64,000 bases of DNA, taken from NCBI GenBank assembly GCA_937139405.1, contig CAKZPV010000045.1, forward strand, positions 1 through 64,000, read 5' to 3'. Every line of letters starts with the position of its first letter. The stretch's first letter is position 1. Below the pieces are notes generated by a model that saw only the letters and a program-made list of their open reading frames with translations, searched no databases and had not been told where the DNA came from. Below are positions 44,870 to 55,459 of the stretch, one piece after another. A program made the position numbers and the translations under genes. Origin of the DNA: an uncultured Nitrospirota bacterium. GTDB lineage: Bacteria; Nitrospirota; Nitrospiria; Nitrospirales; UBA8639.

Positions 44870-45457
44870 ATGGGAAAAGAATTACCAGTTATTCCCTCTC
44901 CACAGCAAGCAGAGACTGAAGAAAAAGAAGAACTGATCTATTCACGGGCTTTTTGCTCGCGAGAGGACAGCCCACCATTACGACTTCTTTTAGATTTCCT
45001 TAAATCCAAAAACCAAATTCCTCTGATTCCTAAAATGGAACACGAAGCATTAGAGGATTGGGATTGGGTCCATATCTCCTTAGGGTACAATCGAGAACGT
45101 CAACCCATACGGCTCTTTTGCATACGAGATCGAGGGACCTATCAAGATGTCTTTGAGACCGAGCAAAAAGGATTCACGAGTCGGCTATCCGCCTTTGACG
45201 ATATCGAAGCACAAATTGCCACAGAATTCATTAGCAAAGCCCATTTCATCGCGACCACTCAAATGGTGAAGAATGATATTACCGACGAGGGCTACGATTT
45301 TAACGGCTGGGTCTTGGAGTTTTTCCAAGAAAATTGCAATGGAATTGTACAAATTGACGGACAAGGATTTTATTCCCCCAAAGGCGAACTAGTCGTGGAT
45401 ATGGAAGAAGCGAACGAAACGGGAAAAGATATTGGACCAACGCTCAAAACAGAGTAG
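44870..45457 (+). CDS. Conserved-looking cytoplasmic protein, unknown
   Basis: 195 residues, acidic, no signal or membrane helix. It starts with a Pro/Glu-rich segment, then LRLLLDFLKSKNQIPLIPKM, VHISLGYNRERQPIRLFCIR, and ITDEGYDFNGWVLEFFQENC, ending in a charged tail. The middle shows alternating strands and helices, so it is probably a folded domain. I recognise no family. It stands alone between HU and an amidohydrolase. Confidence 0.7.
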   Translation: MGKELPVIPSPQQAETEEKEELIYSRAFCSREDSPPLRLLLDFLKSKNQIPLIPKMEHEALEDWDWVHISLGYNRERQPIRLFCIRDRGTYQDVFETEQKGFTSRLSAFDDIEAQIATEFISKAHFIATTQMVKNDITDEGYDFNGWVLEFFQENCNGIVQIDGQGFYSPKGELVVDMEEANETGKDIGPTLKTE

Positions 45458-45499
45458 TGATTATAATAAAGAATCCATTTTCCTTAGTAACGATACACC

Positions 45500-46801
45500 T
45501 TAATTGGCTTGAAGGGCATGATCCATAGCTTTTCCATAGGTTTTTTGAGGAATGACCGGCAATCCATTGCGATAGCCCCATCCATCTTTCACAACCTCCA
45601 CCAACACCCCGCTATCCAGAAGGGACGGTTCTTCGACAACATCGCCACTACAAACGAGAAGATCTGCCCTACGGCCTTCAACCACAGTTCCGGTATCAAG
45701 GAGACCGAGTTGCTCTGCAGCTAACCCGGTTGCACCAAACCATGCCGATAAAAAAGGCACCCCTTCCTGAATCAAGGCTACTAATTCCATGTAATTTCGA
45801 CCATGCATATCGGACAAAACCGGATCGGTCCCCGCCAATAACTTCAACCCACTGGCATGAGCCGTTTTGACTGCTCGAGCGTGGCTTTCCGACACCGCCT
45901 GAACTTTTGATGTAATAAATTCATTGAATTCTCCGGATTCCAAAAGTCGCTGTCCTACCCAGGATGTTGGTGTAACCCGACAGCCTTTGGCATAGGCCAA
46001 TTCAGCTAAATCTTCATCCATAAACGAGATATGTTGAATGTCTTTCACTCCCGATTCTATAGCCATTCTAATCCCACTGTGGCTATGGGCATGCGCAGCC
46101 ACATACATGCCTCGTCCAGCGGCTTCGTCACATATGGCTTCCATTTCTTCGAGGGTGAAATCTCGATGCTCTAGATGATCGGTCGGAGAAACCACGCCAG
46201 GACTCGCACAAATTTTCACCAGGTCTCCCCCGCAAGCTGCGATTTCTCTCACCCGCTTTCGACATTCCCAAGGGCCGTCCACAATGCTCGAAGGACGACC
46301 TGGACCCGCAGGCCATAGACGAGATAGTTCTCCACAACAGCGGTCAGGCCCTCGAAAATCAGCATGTCCCCCAGTCGTCGACAACATGCAAATGGCCAGT
46401 TTTAAGCGAGGCCCCAGTAGGACTTCTTCTTCTACGAGCCTCTTCAAAACCTGAGTTGCGCCCCCAACATCTCTAAGAGTTGTGACTCCTCCATGAACTA
46501 AGGTCCGGTACAGAATACGTTCTGCCCAAAATGGCGCCTCGGGGGAATTCATGCGATCCAGATTTTCGTTTCCAACACCCCACAACGTCACATGACCATG
46601 GCAATCAATCAGGCCAGGCGTCACCGTATAGGCAGAACAGTCAATGATCTGAACCCCTGAACCCTGAGGAGGTGATGGATTGTGGGGCCTCACCTTTTCA
46701 ATCAGACCCCCATCAATCCAAACGTCCGTTCGTTCATGAATGGCCCCAGCCGTAGCTCCTGTTCCATCGTACAGTTTGTGAATATTGGAGAGAATAATCA
46801 T
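45500..46801 (-). CDS. Amidohydrolase-family enzyme (imidazolonepropionase/Xaa-Pro dipeptidase-like)
   Basis: 433 residues, cytoplasmic. TPGLIDCHGHVTLWG carries the HxH metal site; GDLVKICASPGVVSP holds the Lys expected to be carboxylated; AAHAHSHSGI, IQHISFM and LAGTDPVLSDMHG give the remaining His and Asp. The late GTVVEGRRADLLVC is the usual composite beta-sandwich return. The group hydrolyses amide or related bonds in small substrates; the real substrate cannot be told. ATG 46801. Confidence 0.88.
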   Translation of the reverse strand: MIILSNIHKLYDGTGATAGAIHERTDVWIDGGLIEKVRPHNPSPPQGSGVQIIDCSAYTVTPGLIDCHGHVTLWGVGNENLDRMNSPEAPFWAERILYRTLVHGGVTTLRDVGGATQVLKRLVEEEVLLGPRLKLAICMLSTTGGHADFRGPDRCCGELSRLWPAGPGRPSSIVDGPWECRKRVREIAACGGDLVKICASPGVVSPTDHLEHRDFTLEEMEAICDEAAGRGMYVAAHAHSHSGIRMAIESGVKDIQHISFMDEDLAELAYAKGCRVTPTSWVGQRLLESGEFNEFITSKVQAVSESHARAVKTAHASGLKLLAGTDPVLSDMHGRNYMELVALIQEGVPFLSAWFGATGLAAEQLGLLDTGTVVEGRRADLLVCSGDVVEEPSLLDSGVLVEVVKDGWGYRNGLPVIPQKTYGKAMDHALQAN

Positions 46802-47164
46802 GACAATCCCCTAAATCTTGAATGGATGATAAAGTCGATTGACCCTAAGAATAAAATCATCCCTTAATCAGTTGCAACACGAAACACGCCGACTATCCTA
46901 GAAACGGTAAAACAAGCTGAATGAAATTTTGCAGGACCGAGTCAAACATGCTAGGCTGAGAGCATAAATTGTTACGAATGTTCCAATGATGAAGGAACAT
47001 CGTAAAAGGATTTGGATTTTCTTCTCAACTTCCAATACAGATCAAGGTATTTTCGGTATTGTTACGGTGCACGTCACCTCTCACTTTCCCATACTTTCAC
47101 CAAGGACTATGTTTCAAATCAGTTTATTTTCTTTGGGGATTTTCCTCTAGGAACTTAGATAGCC
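46802..47164. promoter_or_regulatory. gcvP upstream region with a dyad
   Basis: A stem TTACGAATGTTCC (46972-46984) pairs with GGAACATCGTAA (46994-47005), 12 pairs with one bulged A, about 160 nt before gcvP. No glycine riboswitch core was found, so control by a protein at this dyad is possible. Otherwise nothing is identified in these 363 bases. Confidence 0.45.
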
Positions 47165-50017
47165 ATGACTGATTTCGCAAATCGCCATATTGGATCGTCC
47201 GATGGCCACATTCAGGAAATGTTGGGTACATTGGGATTGCCTTCGCTTAATGCACTGGTTCAAGCCACCGTACCGGAAGGGATCCGTATCTCCCACTCCT
47301 TGAACCTTCCAAAAGCTCAATCCGAAGAAGTCATGCTTGCGCAATTGCGCCAAATCGCAACACACAATCAACTATACCGTTCATTCATCGGCATGGGGTA
47401 CTACGATTGTCTGACTCCTCCCGTGATTGCCAGAAACATCCTGGAAAATCCAGCCTGGTATACACAATACACGCCGTATCAAGCCGAAATCGCGCAAGGA
47501 CGCCTCGAAGCGTTACTCAATTTTCAAACAATGGTGTCTGATCTGACTGGTCTTCCGCTGGCCAATGCTTCGCTGTTGGACGAAGCCACTGCCGCCGCAG
47601 AAGCCATGAGCATGTGCCGGGGTCTCAGTAAATCAAAGGGCCACACTTTTTTTGTGGTCGATGACTGTCATCCTCAGACACTCGCTGTCTTGCGTACCCG
47701 CGCCCAACCATTGAACATCACGATTAAGGTTGGCAATCCGGATACCCTCGAATTTAAACCAGACGAAATATTTGGCGTACTCGTTTCCTATCCATCAACC
47801 GATGGCGCATTGAGATCATATAAGGAGCTGGCAGGAAAAGCCCACAAATCCAAGGCATTGGTTGTCGCAAGTACCGATCTTCTCGCTCTAACCCTATTAG
47901 TGCCGCCTGGTGAATGGGGTGCTGATATTGCAGTCGGATCCTCCCAACGATTCGGTGTCCCGATGGGATATGGCGGACCACATGCAGCGTTTATGGCTAC
48001 CAAAGAAGAATTTAAACGACAGATTCCTGGCCGGGTTGTTGGAGTGTCGAAAGATACAAAAGGACGAAAAGCCTATCGACTCGCCTTGCAAACCCGCGAA
48101 CAACATATTCGGCGCGATCGCGCGACGAGCAATATTTGTACAGCTCAGGTTTTGCTGGCTAACATGGCCAGTATGTACGCGGTCTATCATGGCCCTGAAG
48201 GCTTGAAAGGGATTGCCAGCCAGACTCACCATCTCACTAATATCTTAGCAGAAGGCTTACGACTCCTGGGATACGAGATCCGAACATCTACGTACTTTGA
48301 TACTCTCCGCGTGAACTGTCCTTCACTTTCTGCTGAGGAGATTGTACAGAAGACCAAGAAGGCCTTGATGAATCTTCGGCAATTTGAGGATGACACATTT
48401 GGAATTTCGCTTGATGAAACCACCACAATACAAGACGTTGGCCAAATCTTGGAAATATTCTCAGCTAACGCATCACTACCATTTTCCTTGGATCAATTGA
48501 GTAAAGAATCCAGCAATGCCATTCCGCCAGCACTTCAACGACATTCGCCCTTCCTGACGCATCCAGTGTTTCACGAGTACCATTCAGAGCACGAACTCCT
48601 ACGATATATGCACCGCCTACAATCCAAAGACCTCTCACTCGTACATTCCATGATTCCGTTGGGTTCCTGCACAATGAAGCTGAATGCCACGGCAGAGATG
48701 ATTCCGGTGACATGGCCAGAGTTCAGCCGATTGCATCCCTTCGCTCCTACTGAGCAAGCCAAAGGGTACCATCGCTTAATTCAGCAATTGGAAGCATGGC
48801 TGGCTGAGATCACTGGCTTTGCCGCCGTGTCCTTGCAACCGAACGCTGGCTCACAAGGTGAATATGCGGGGTTGATGGTGATTCGCGCATATCAAGAGCA
48901 GCGCAGCCAAGGAGAACGTCATGTCTGCCTCATTCCGGTTTCTGCTCATGGCACAAATCCAGCTAGTGCCGTCATCGCAGGCATGCAAGTCGTGCCTGTG
49001 GCCTGCGACAGTGACGGTAATATCGACCTACATGATTTACACACCAAATGTGAGAAGTATCAAGATACACTCGCAGCATTAATGGTGACTTATCCATCAA
49101 CCCATGGCGTCTTCGAGGAAACAATTCGTGAGGTCTGCACCACCGTACATCAGCATGGTGGTCAAGTGTATATGGACGGCGCGAATATGAATGCCATGGT
49201 AGGAATTGTTCAGCCTGGAGATATTGGCGCCGATGTCTGCCATCTCAATCTCCATAAAACATTTTGTATCCCTCATGGGGGCGGAGGACCTGGAATGGGA
49301 CCAATTGCCGTAGCTGCTCATCTCGCTCCGTTCCTCCCCAAACACCCGTTAGTGCCTACTGGAGGATCTGAGGGCATCGGGTCAATAGCAGCAGCACCAT
49401 TTGGCAGCCCAAATATCCTTCCGATTTCTTGGGCCTTTATTCAACTGATGGGTGGAGACGGACTCACCAAGGCGACACAAGTCGCCATCTTGAATGCCAA
49501 CTACATGGCTACCCGTTTAAGTAAATATTACTCAGTGTTGTTTACAGGAAAAAACGGAATGGCCGCGCACGAATTCATTCTCGATCTGCGGCCGTTTAAG
49601 AAATCAGCCGAAGTGGAAGTGGAAGATGTCGCCAAACGGTTGATGGACTACGGCTTCCATGCACCCACGATTTCGTTCCCCGTAGCAGGAACGCTGATGG
49701 TCGAACCAACCGAAAGCGAATCTAAAGCAGAACTAGACCGATACTGCGAGGCACTGATTTCGATCCGGAAAGAAATTGAAGAAATTGAAGAAGGTCGGTT
49801 ACCTCGAGATAATAATCCACTCAAAAATGCTCCACATACCATGGACACCATTGCCCAATCAGAATGGCCCCATCCCTATTCACGAGAGCAAGCTGCCTTC
49901 CCCACGCCCTGGTTACGAGAATACAAATTCTGGCCAACCGTTTCACGAATTGATAGTGTGTACGGAGACCGAAATTTGATCTGTACCTGCCCTCCCATGG
50001 ATGAGTATTCATCCTAG
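47165..50017 (+). CDS. gcvP: Glycine dehydrogenase (decarboxylating), P protein
   Basis: 950 residues, the fused alpha-beta form. The N-terminal half has [26 protein letters not shown] and [13 protein letters not shown]. The C-terminal half has the PLP lysine K698 in [19 protein letters not shown], with [14 protein letters not shown]-type and [10 protein letters not shown]-like segments before it. It decarboxylates glycine with transfer of aminomethyl to GcvH. gcvH is not adjacent, and gcvT lies 8 kb away on the other strand. Normal length, no breaks. Confidence 0.97.
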   Translation: MTDFANRHIGSSDGHIQEMLGTLGLPSLNALVQATVPEGIRISHSLNLPKAQSEEVMLAQLRQIATHNQLYRSFIGMGYYDCLTPPVIARNILENPAWYTQYTPYQAEIAQGRLEALLNFQTMVSDLTGLPLANASLLDEATAAAEAMSMCRGLSKSKGHTFFVVDDCHPQTLAVLRTRAQPLNITIKVGNPDTLEFKPDEIFGVLVSYPSTDGALRSYKELAGKAHKSKALVVASTDLLALTLLVPPGEWGADIAVGSSQRFGVPMGYGGPHAAFMATKEEFKRQIPGRVVGVSKDTKGRKAYRLALQTREQHIRRDRATSNICTAQVLLANMASMYAVYHGPEGLKGIASQTHHLTNILAEGLRLLGYEIRTSTYFDTLRVNCPSLSAEEIVQKTKKALMNLRQFEDDTFGISLDETTTIQDVGQILEIFSANASLPFSLDQLSKESSNAIPPALQRHSPFLTHPVFHEYHSEHELLRYMHRLQSKDLSLVHSMIPLGSCTMKLNATAEMIPVTWPEFSRLHPFAPTEQAKGYHRLIQQLEAWLAEITGFAAVSLQPNAGSQGEYAGLMVIRAYQEQRSQGERHVCLIPVSAHGTNPASAVIAGMQVVPVACDSDGNIDLHDLHTKCEKYQDTLAALMVTYPSTHGVFEETIREVCTTVHQHGGQVYMDGANMNAMVGIVQPGDIGADVCHLNLHKTFCIPHGGGGPGMGPIAVAAHLAPFLPKHPLVPTGGSEGIGSIAAAPFGSPNILPISWAFIQLMGGDGLTKATQVAILNANYMATRLSKYYSVLFTGKNGMAAHEFILDLRPFKKSAEVEVEDVAKRLMDYGFHAPTISFPVAGTLMVEPTESESKAELDRYCEALISIRKEIEEIEEGRLPRDNNPLKNAPHTMDTIAQSEWPHPYSREQAAFPTPWLREYKFWPTVSRIDSVYGDRNLICTCPPMDEYSS

Positions 50018-50090
50018 GTCTCTTAAGGGCTTCGCATCGAAAATTGAATAGCTCACTCCTGCTCGAGATTGCCTAGTTCGCACCACTCAA

Positions 50091-51350
50091 ATGAAAGCCT
50101 CCAACCCGCATCATCTGCTCATCGGCATGCTTCTGGGTATTGTCTCCGGGATTCTCCTCGGTGGCTTTGCCCCGTCGATTGGCCTTAGTCTCGCGTTTAT
50201 CGGCGACCTCTTTCTACAAGCCTTGTTCGCACTCGTGGTCCCCTTGGTCATGAGCTCCATGATTGTAGGCATTGCCAGCCTGGGTGATGTGCGTAAGCTC
50301 GGTGCCATTGGTCTTCGCACAGTCCTATTTTTTATGACCACGACGAGCCTAGCTGTCTTGGTTGGCTTGATCTTAGTCATCACGATTCACCCTGGGACCC
50401 CAATCGACCAGACACACCTCGATTCATCACAGCCACAGATATCGAACTTTTCTGAACGAATGGAAGATAAACCCACGACCCTCGGTGATTTGTTCAAATC
50501 TATCCTCACCAGCCTTGTCCCTAAAAATTTATTCGCGGCCATGGCCGAAACACAAATCTTGCCGTTGATTGTCTTTGCCTTAGTCTTTGGCGGCGTGCTG
50601 ACCACTATTGGGGAAAAAGGAACCTTAGTCATCCGAGTCTTTGAAGGCATCAACGAAGCCATGATGGCCATCGTGCACCTGCTCATGTGGGTCGCGCCGA
50701 TCGGTATTGGAGCATTGCTCGCCGGACGTTTAGGCGAAGCCGGAGGGTTTATTGGATTTTGGCCTCAATTGGCGAGTCTTGGCGCATATGTCGGTACGGT
50801 GCTTCTTGCCTTAGCCATTCATGGATTTGTGACGCTCCCGTTAGCTTTACGATTACTAGGCCAACGTTCGGTTCCAGCCTATGCTAAAGCTATGAGCACA
50901 CCTCTCATGACCGCATTCTCCACCAGCTCCAGTTCTGCCACCTTACCCCTCACCATGGATAGTCTGATTGAAGAGGCGAAGGTATCTCGCCGGGTCGTGA
51001 GTTTCGTCGTCCCATTAGGAGCCACCATCAACATGAATGGGACCGCGCTCTATGAAGCTATCGCAGCAATGTTTATTGCCCAGACCTACGGAATTGAAAT
51101 GGGATTGGGAGCAACAATTATCGTACTACTGACCGCGACGCTTTCGGCCATTGGTGCAGCAGGAATTCCGGAAGCGGGGCTCGTCACCATGGTGATTGTG
51201 CTCAAAGCCGTCGACCTGCCGATTGAAGGGATTTCCCTCATCTTAGTCGTCGATTGGTTTTTAGATCGTTGCCGAACCACGGTCAACGTCTGGGGTGATG
51301 CCGTCGGCGCTGGGGTGATTGATCGATTTGAATCTAGGACTAAGACATAA
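50091..51350 (+). CDS. Dicarboxylate/amino acid:cation symporter (DAACS)
   Basis: 419 residues with eight or so membrane helices and the two hairpins of the family. TAFSTSSSSATLPLTMDS is the serine-rich HP1 tip, and GATINMNGTALYEAIAAMF is the NMNGT motif on TM7, followed by AAGIPEAGLVTMVIV of HP2. Transports glutamate, aspartate, C4-dicarboxylates or serine with Na+ or H+. It follows gcvP by 73 nt on the same strand, possibly co-transcribed. Confidence 0.94.
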   Translation: MKASNPHHLLIGMLLGIVSGILLGGFAPSIGLSLAFIGDLFLQALFALVVPLVMSSMIVGIASLGDVRKLGAIGLRTVLFFMTTTSLAVLVGLILVITIHPGTPIDQTHLDSSQPQISNFSERMEDKPTTLGDLFKSILTSLVPKNLFAAMAETQILPLIVFALVFGGVLTTIGEKGTLVIRVFEGINEAMMAIVHLLMWVAPIGIGALLAGRLGEAGGFIGFWPQLASLGAYVGTVLLALAIHGFVTLPLALRLLGQRSVPAYAKAMSTPLMTAFSTSSSSATLPLTMDSLIEEAKVSRRVVSFVVPLGATINMNGTALYEAIAAMFIAQTYGIEMGLGATIIVLLTATLSAIGAAGIPEAGLVTMVIVLKAVDLPIEGISLILVVDWFLDRCRTTVNVWGDAVGAGVIDRFESRTKT

Positions 51351-51457
51351 TTTATTTTCTTCGCCGAAGCCACAATTTTCGTTCTTGCAACAACCCAAGG
51401 GAATTTCCACTCTGAAAATCATTTAGCAGCTGGTTCCTTTTTTCCTAATTGACGAAT

Positions 51458-51516
51458 GCCGGGTTTCGGCCCGGCAGCCGATTCACTTTTGTTTCGGCAA
51501 AAGTAAACAAAACCAT
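51458..51516 (+). repeat. 59-bp GC-rich repeat, left copy
   Basis: GCCGGGTTTCGGCCCGGCAG leads into CTTTTGTTTCGGCAAAAGTA and AAAACCAT. The copy at 52983-53041 is the reverse complement with about 50 of 59 bases identical. The right part of this spacer (to about 51650) is GC-rich and partly related to the longer repeat unit. The rest of 51351-51810 has no gene. Confidence 0.75.
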
Positions 51517-51810
51517 TTGACGCCCAGTCCGGCCCCACTACATGGGACGAACGCCAGAGGGAAAGCGGACCAACTCGCTCTGCTCAAACAGGGTCCGCCA
51601 GATATTAAGAGCGTCCGTTCATAGGGCCTGACTGCAGGCGTCGAACTTTTGGGAAAATGCGCAATATAAGATAAGGATGTGATACGGATACGTCGGCTTA
51701 ATGAGCAAGTATAACGAAAGGTCTTCGCTTATTTTATCTCACTAAAATCCGAATATTTTTTAATTGGTTTAAAGACTGACTCAGTCAATTTTTATTAAGG
51801 GACATAGACA

Positions 51811-52650
51811 ATGATTGTATGTAGATATTTTTCCGATGAATACGTGGTCGAAACACTCCAGAATCTTTTATTTAAAGTATCGAATCCAAACGAACTAAAT
51901 GATCCCTTCGAAAATTCTCCATATTTCAGCAAACCTGAAGAGAAAGAATGGGAATGCTATCTCAATCAAAATTCAACTATTGAGGACTATTTCAATCGCA
52001 TCCATCACAAACTTGGAATGATGACTAAAGAAGAATTTCGAAAGAAATGGGAAGCTGGGGCTATGCAAAAAGCTCTGACCGCTTTCATGCAAGGCGATGA
52101 TATGAAAACTCTAGATAGCGTGAAGGAGGAGTTTTCGAATGAAAATAGAATCTTATGTGTCTCCAACGCAACGGCTATCGAGCCCCATGGAGATATTTTA
52201 ATGTGGGCCCACTATTCAAACGGTCATAAAGGAGTAAAAATTTCTTTTGATACTGAAAAAATTTGTTGGAGTGACCTGAAGATTGACCAAGTAGAATATT
52301 CGGAAGATAGAGTGATGCTTGATCCCATAAAAATTGACAAAAGGGATTCTAAGACTGAGAACGAAATTAGCAGGGCCTTAATCGTGAAGAGCCTAGGATG
52401 GGAATATGAGCAGGAGTATAGATGGTTTATCCAGATCCAGAGATGTAAGTTAGATAAGGAAAAAAATATTCATTTTGTAAAAATTCCAGCCGAGGCCATC
52501 ATTAGTGTTGATATAGGGGTGAAATCTTTACCGGAAATTAAAGAAAGAATCATGGATTTGATGAAAGGAAATGATTTTGCCCACATTAAAATTCGACATG
52601 CAAAACTTCATGAAACCAAGTTTAAATTAAATTATGAAACACTATCTTGA
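51811..52650 (+). CDS. DUF2971 protein, likely acquired
   Basis: 279 residues, soluble. It fits DUF2971: opening MIVCRYFSDEYVVETLQNLL, NELNDPFENSPYF (the NDPFE motif), ILMWAHYSNGHKGVKISF and SLGWEYEQEYRWF. The family is common on accessory islands and sometimes beside defence genes; its activity is unknown. Base composition is lower in GC than its neighbours, and the gene is bracketed by inverted copies of a 59-bp repeat. Both point to recent transfer. No ribosome site stands out beyond AAGGGA. Confidence 0.86.
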   Translation: MIVCRYFSDEYVVETLQNLLFKVSNPNELNDPFENSPYFSKPEEKEWECYLNQNSTIEDYFNRIHHKLGMMTKEEFRKKWEAGAMQKALTAFMQGDDMKTLDSVKEEFSNENRILCVSNATAIEPHGDILMWAHYSNGHKGVKISFDTEKICWSDLKIDQVEYSEDRVMLDPIKIDKRDSKTENEISRALIVKSLGWEYEQEYRWFIQIQRCKLDKEKNIHFVKIPAEAIISVDIGVKSLPEIKERIMDLMKGNDFAHIKIRHAKLHETKFKLNYETLS

Positions 52651-52982
52651 TCACCAAGATTTAGGGTCAGGTATTGCTTTGAAATATTTTGCATCCTGAC
52701 TCCGGACAGGAGTTGGCGAAATCGCTTGTCACTCCATCCCCACCCCTCACCTTTTCCTCTCCCTGCTGAGGCGAGAAGTCAAGAGCCCATTTTAGCCATC
52801 ATTGATAATTAAGACGAAATTTCCCTATTAATCAAAAGAGAAAATAACCTGGCCTTGTGGTATGGCCGAGCAGTGCAGTCGAGACCGAAGGAAAGGCGCG
52901 CATTGCTTGAGCGTAGCGAGTTTGTGCGCCGCCGGTTTCGGCGAACCGCGCAGAGCACCCGAAGGGCCATGCTGCGGCCAAC

Positions 52983-53041
52983 ATGGTTTTGGGTCCTTTT
53001 GCCGAAACAAAAGGGCCTCGGCTGCCGGGCCGAACCCCGGC
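52983..53041 (-). repeat. 59-bp GC-rich repeat, right copy (inverted)
   Basis: On the minus strand this copy reads GCCGGGGTTCGGCCCGGCAG then CTTTTGTTTCGGCAAAAGGA and AAAACCAT. It is embedded in a longer GC-rich unit (about 52855-53060) that produces long but meaningless reading frames in several phases. A CCCTCACC...CTCTCCCTG fragment at 52745-52775 is another worn repeat. 53061-53220 shows no feature. Confidence 0.75.
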
Positions 53042-53220
53042 GACGCAAAAGAACTACAAAATGCAATGAATAGATAAAAAAGAGCGTGCAAAATCTTACT
53101 AGGATTCAATTATGGAATTCTGATAACAACTTTTGAAAATAATGACTACTCAGGTATATCGTTTCTTGAATTTCTTTATGCAGCTGGCTTTGACTAAAAG
53201 CATCTAAAATTCTGAAGATT

Positions 53221-54147
53221 CTAAAGACCACCACGATCCTCTCGAGGAATAACCAGCTTGGCATCAAGAAAATCTTGGTGCGTGAGATCCATGCCCCTGG
53301 CAATGCTGCGGATTTCTTCAATTTCTTCAAGAGCCGTCTGATCGGCGGCATTAGCCACCTCAAAGAGGCAGTGGAGAAATTCCTGCCGTTCTGTCCGCGT
53401 CGTCAAATCTTTAAAGCGCTTGACCAGTCGCACGCCATCTAGCCCACGAAAGATCCGGTGATGGCTGATTTCCGCAACAAGCTCTGCCTGTTCTCCGGTC
53501 AACGCCCATCGACGCTGAAGTACCTCACTCATGACCTTCGTTTCTTCTGGAGAGACGACACGATCAACGCCAGCCACTCTTGCCATGAGTCCTGCTGCAA
53601 GACACAGCTTACGGATATCGGCATCAGGTAAGTCAAAAGTGATGCCGCGGTCTCGTAATTCCATGGTGACTTGAAAGTAGATGGTGTTCTTAATAAAATC
53701 TTCTAAGCGGCTTTCACGGTCATGCTCTTCCGTATATTGTTGTCCACGCAAATTGAGCATGCGTCGAAACGGGCGCTGAAGGTGGCCGAAAAAACCGTTA
53801 CTGCCCTGCTCAAGATCATCGCGCAACTGTTGAACGACTTCCTTTTGCTGATCACCCTCCAATGCTCCCGGAGGCATAAGCTTTCCTATTGCTTCCAACG
53901 CTAAGGCTTTATCCCCTGCTGAGCCCATACGTCCGAGTACTCGATCCAACAAGCGTTGGCGTTCTGCTTCACCTACTGGAGAAGCCATATAGAGCTCCAG
54001 CTCCATCCATTCTTCTCCAGAGATATCAGGTAATTGAAACAAGAGTTCTTTGAGGCCATTAATTTCAGTGGTCGACAAGGTCCCATCTGCCCATGCTGCA
54101 GCGATTAATAATTTACCCAATTCCAAAATAAACCGTTTATCCGCCAT
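53221..54147 (-). CDS. Protein with two TerB-like helical domains
   Basis: About 308 residues from ATG 54147 (AGGAA 9 nt upstream). The first helical bundle is about 1-125 (LGKLLIAAAWADGTLSTTEI as the acidic TerB-type start) and the second about 175-285 (AAGLMARVAGVDRVVSPEE, HRIFRGLDGVRLVKRF). Each has the alanine-rich helix plus D-G-x-x-S/E loop seen in TerB, which binds metal ions. A role at the membrane or in stress response is possible. No ter operon nearby. Confidence 0.75.
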   Translation of the reverse strand: MADKRFILELGKLLIAAAWADGTLSTTEINGLKELLFQLPDISGEEWMELELYMASPVGEAERQRLLDRVLGRMGSAGDKALALEAIGKLMPPGALEGDQQKEVVQQLRDDLEQGSNGFFGHLQRPFRRMLNLRGQQYTEEHDRESRLEDFIKNTIYFQVTMELRDRGITFDLPDADIRKLCLAAGLMARVAGVDRVVSPEETKVMSEVLQRRWALTGEQAELVAEISHHRIFRGLDGVRLVKRFKDLTTRTERQEFLHCLFEVANAADQTALEEIEEIRSIARGMDLTHQDFLDAKLVIPREDRGGL

Positions 54148-54351
54148 GCTCACGCGTTCCTTTCATCAATGAATGATGGCTCTTAATTCAGGATTTTTCT
54201 GTAATAGTTGTTTGCCATTGCTGAGAAATTATTGTAACAAGGCAAATCCGACTCGTCATTGCGTAAGAACAAGAAAAGGAGTTAAACGTGAGAAATTGGC
54301 GGGTTCTACTCTTGAAAATATGTGAGGGACATTCGTTAAGGAACTTAAAAA

Positions 54352-54795
54352 TCAAGCATAAGATTCCTGTTGCAGAAACACTTTAATTAGATCTCTCCAC
54401 GTGAGAATGCCCTCGACCATGCCGTCATGATTTGTGACCGGAAGGCATGAGACTCCCTGCTCCATCATCATCTTGACCGCCTTTTCAATTGTGCAGGACT
54501 TGAGAACGGTGGAAGGATGATGCACCATGATTTGGTGAGCCCGTTTTTCAAGTGTCGCTCGATCTCGCTCGGTTTCTGATAGGGTGTTCACAAAAGGACT
54601 AACGGCTTTAAACAAATCCCGATCAGAAATGATGCCAACCACTTTTCCCTCATCCACCACCACGAGATGATGAAACTTTACTTTTCGAAAGACATCTTGA
54701 ATAACCTGTAGAGAATCATCCATTTCAATAGTGACAACCCGAGAAGTCATAATTGCCCCAACAGTTTTTACGCGTAAGTCAAATTGGGTGGGCAT
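54352..54795 (-). CDS. Tandem CBS-domain protein
   Basis: 147 residues from ATG 54795. Two CBS domains: VGAIMTSRVVTIEMDDSLQV...VVGIISDRDLFKAV, and AHQIMVHHPSTVLKSCTIEK...VEGILTWRDLIKVF. Such pairs bind adenosine nucleotides or act as dimeric sensor modules. Unfused, so it must act on a partner. Alternative TTG start at 54804. The 199 nt before it (54154-54351) show nothing. Confidence 0.92.
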   Translation of the reverse strand: MPTQFDLRVKTVGAIMTSRVVTIEMDDSLQVIQDVFRKVKFHHLVVVDEGKVVGIISDRDLFKAVSPFVNTLSETERDRATLEKRAHQIMVHHPSTVLKSCTIEKAVKMMMEQGVSCLPVTNHDGMVEGILTWRDLIKVFLQQESYA

Positions 54796-54999
54796 CAGTT
54801 CCAATATTCTCCATGTATTTCCTTATGATCCATCTCATGGCATTAATCAAGAAATGGCCATGTGCACTCTTCATTCTTCTCGGTTTACTGACAAAAAAAT
54901 TGATAGGCCAGAAAAATCTAAGCCCCATACGTCACTTCTTGAAATATGGGGAAAATCTAGGGAAGGGAAATGAGGATTGCACAACCCACGACAGGACTT

Positions 55000-55380
55000 T
55001 CACACGGCTGGATAAGGAGCATTGAGCAGATCATGCACCATGGTAACAAGCTCTTCAAGAGAAAAAGGCTTGGGGATTGTGCGGTTGGCACCAAATTCTT
55101 TCGCTTCCACAAGAAAATCTAAGTCATGATTCCCACCCCCAGACATGGCAATGACAAGGAGTGTCGAACTGAGTCGACGGAGCGTACGTACGACTTCCAA
55201 GCCATCAAGTTCTGGCATCAGAACATCGGTGATCACCAAATCTACCTGATGGTCATGATAGAGCTGCAACCCCTTTCGACCATCGTCCGCTATCCAAACG
55301 TGATACCCTTCCATTGTCAATCGTTCTTTGACAGATGAGCAAATTTCGGCTTCGTCATCAATGACCAAAATTTTGGCCTT
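55000..55380 (-). CDS. Receiver-only response regulator
   Basis: 126 residues from ATG 55380, with GGGAGGT 6-7 nt upstream. Complete receiver: ILVIDDEAEI, VDLVITDVLMPELDGLEV with the phospho-Asp, IAMSGGG (Ser in place of Thr) and IPKPFSLEEL with the Lys. No output domain, so it passes phosphate or binds partners, in the manner of CheY. Adjacent to another receiver gene on the same strand. Confidence 0.92.
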   Translation of the reverse strand, partial: KAKILVIDDEAEICSSVKERLTMEGYHVWIADDGRKGLQLYHDHQVDLVITDVLMPELDGLEVVRTLRRLSSTLLVIAMSGGGNHDLDFLVEAKEFGANRTIPKPFSLEELVTMVHDLLNAPYPAV

Positions 55381-55459
55381 CATTTCCGCACCTCCCACTT
55401 ACACAAGCCGATTACCGCTGAGGGACCTGTTCATTTACGTTCTTGAACGATGACAGTTT

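Noticed and set aside
46802-47164. Glycine riboswitch upstream of gcvP
   Set aside because: No tandem aptamer core or conserved GG/ACCG blocks could be found by eye.
52828-53109. Several overlapping 70-90-codon frames on both strands
   Set aside because: They are products of the GC-rich repeat unit, with proline/arginine-rich nonsense typical of such repeats.
51351-53220. Composite transposon around the DUF2971 gene
   Set aside because: Inverted repeats bracket the gene, but no transposase and no clear target duplication are visible.
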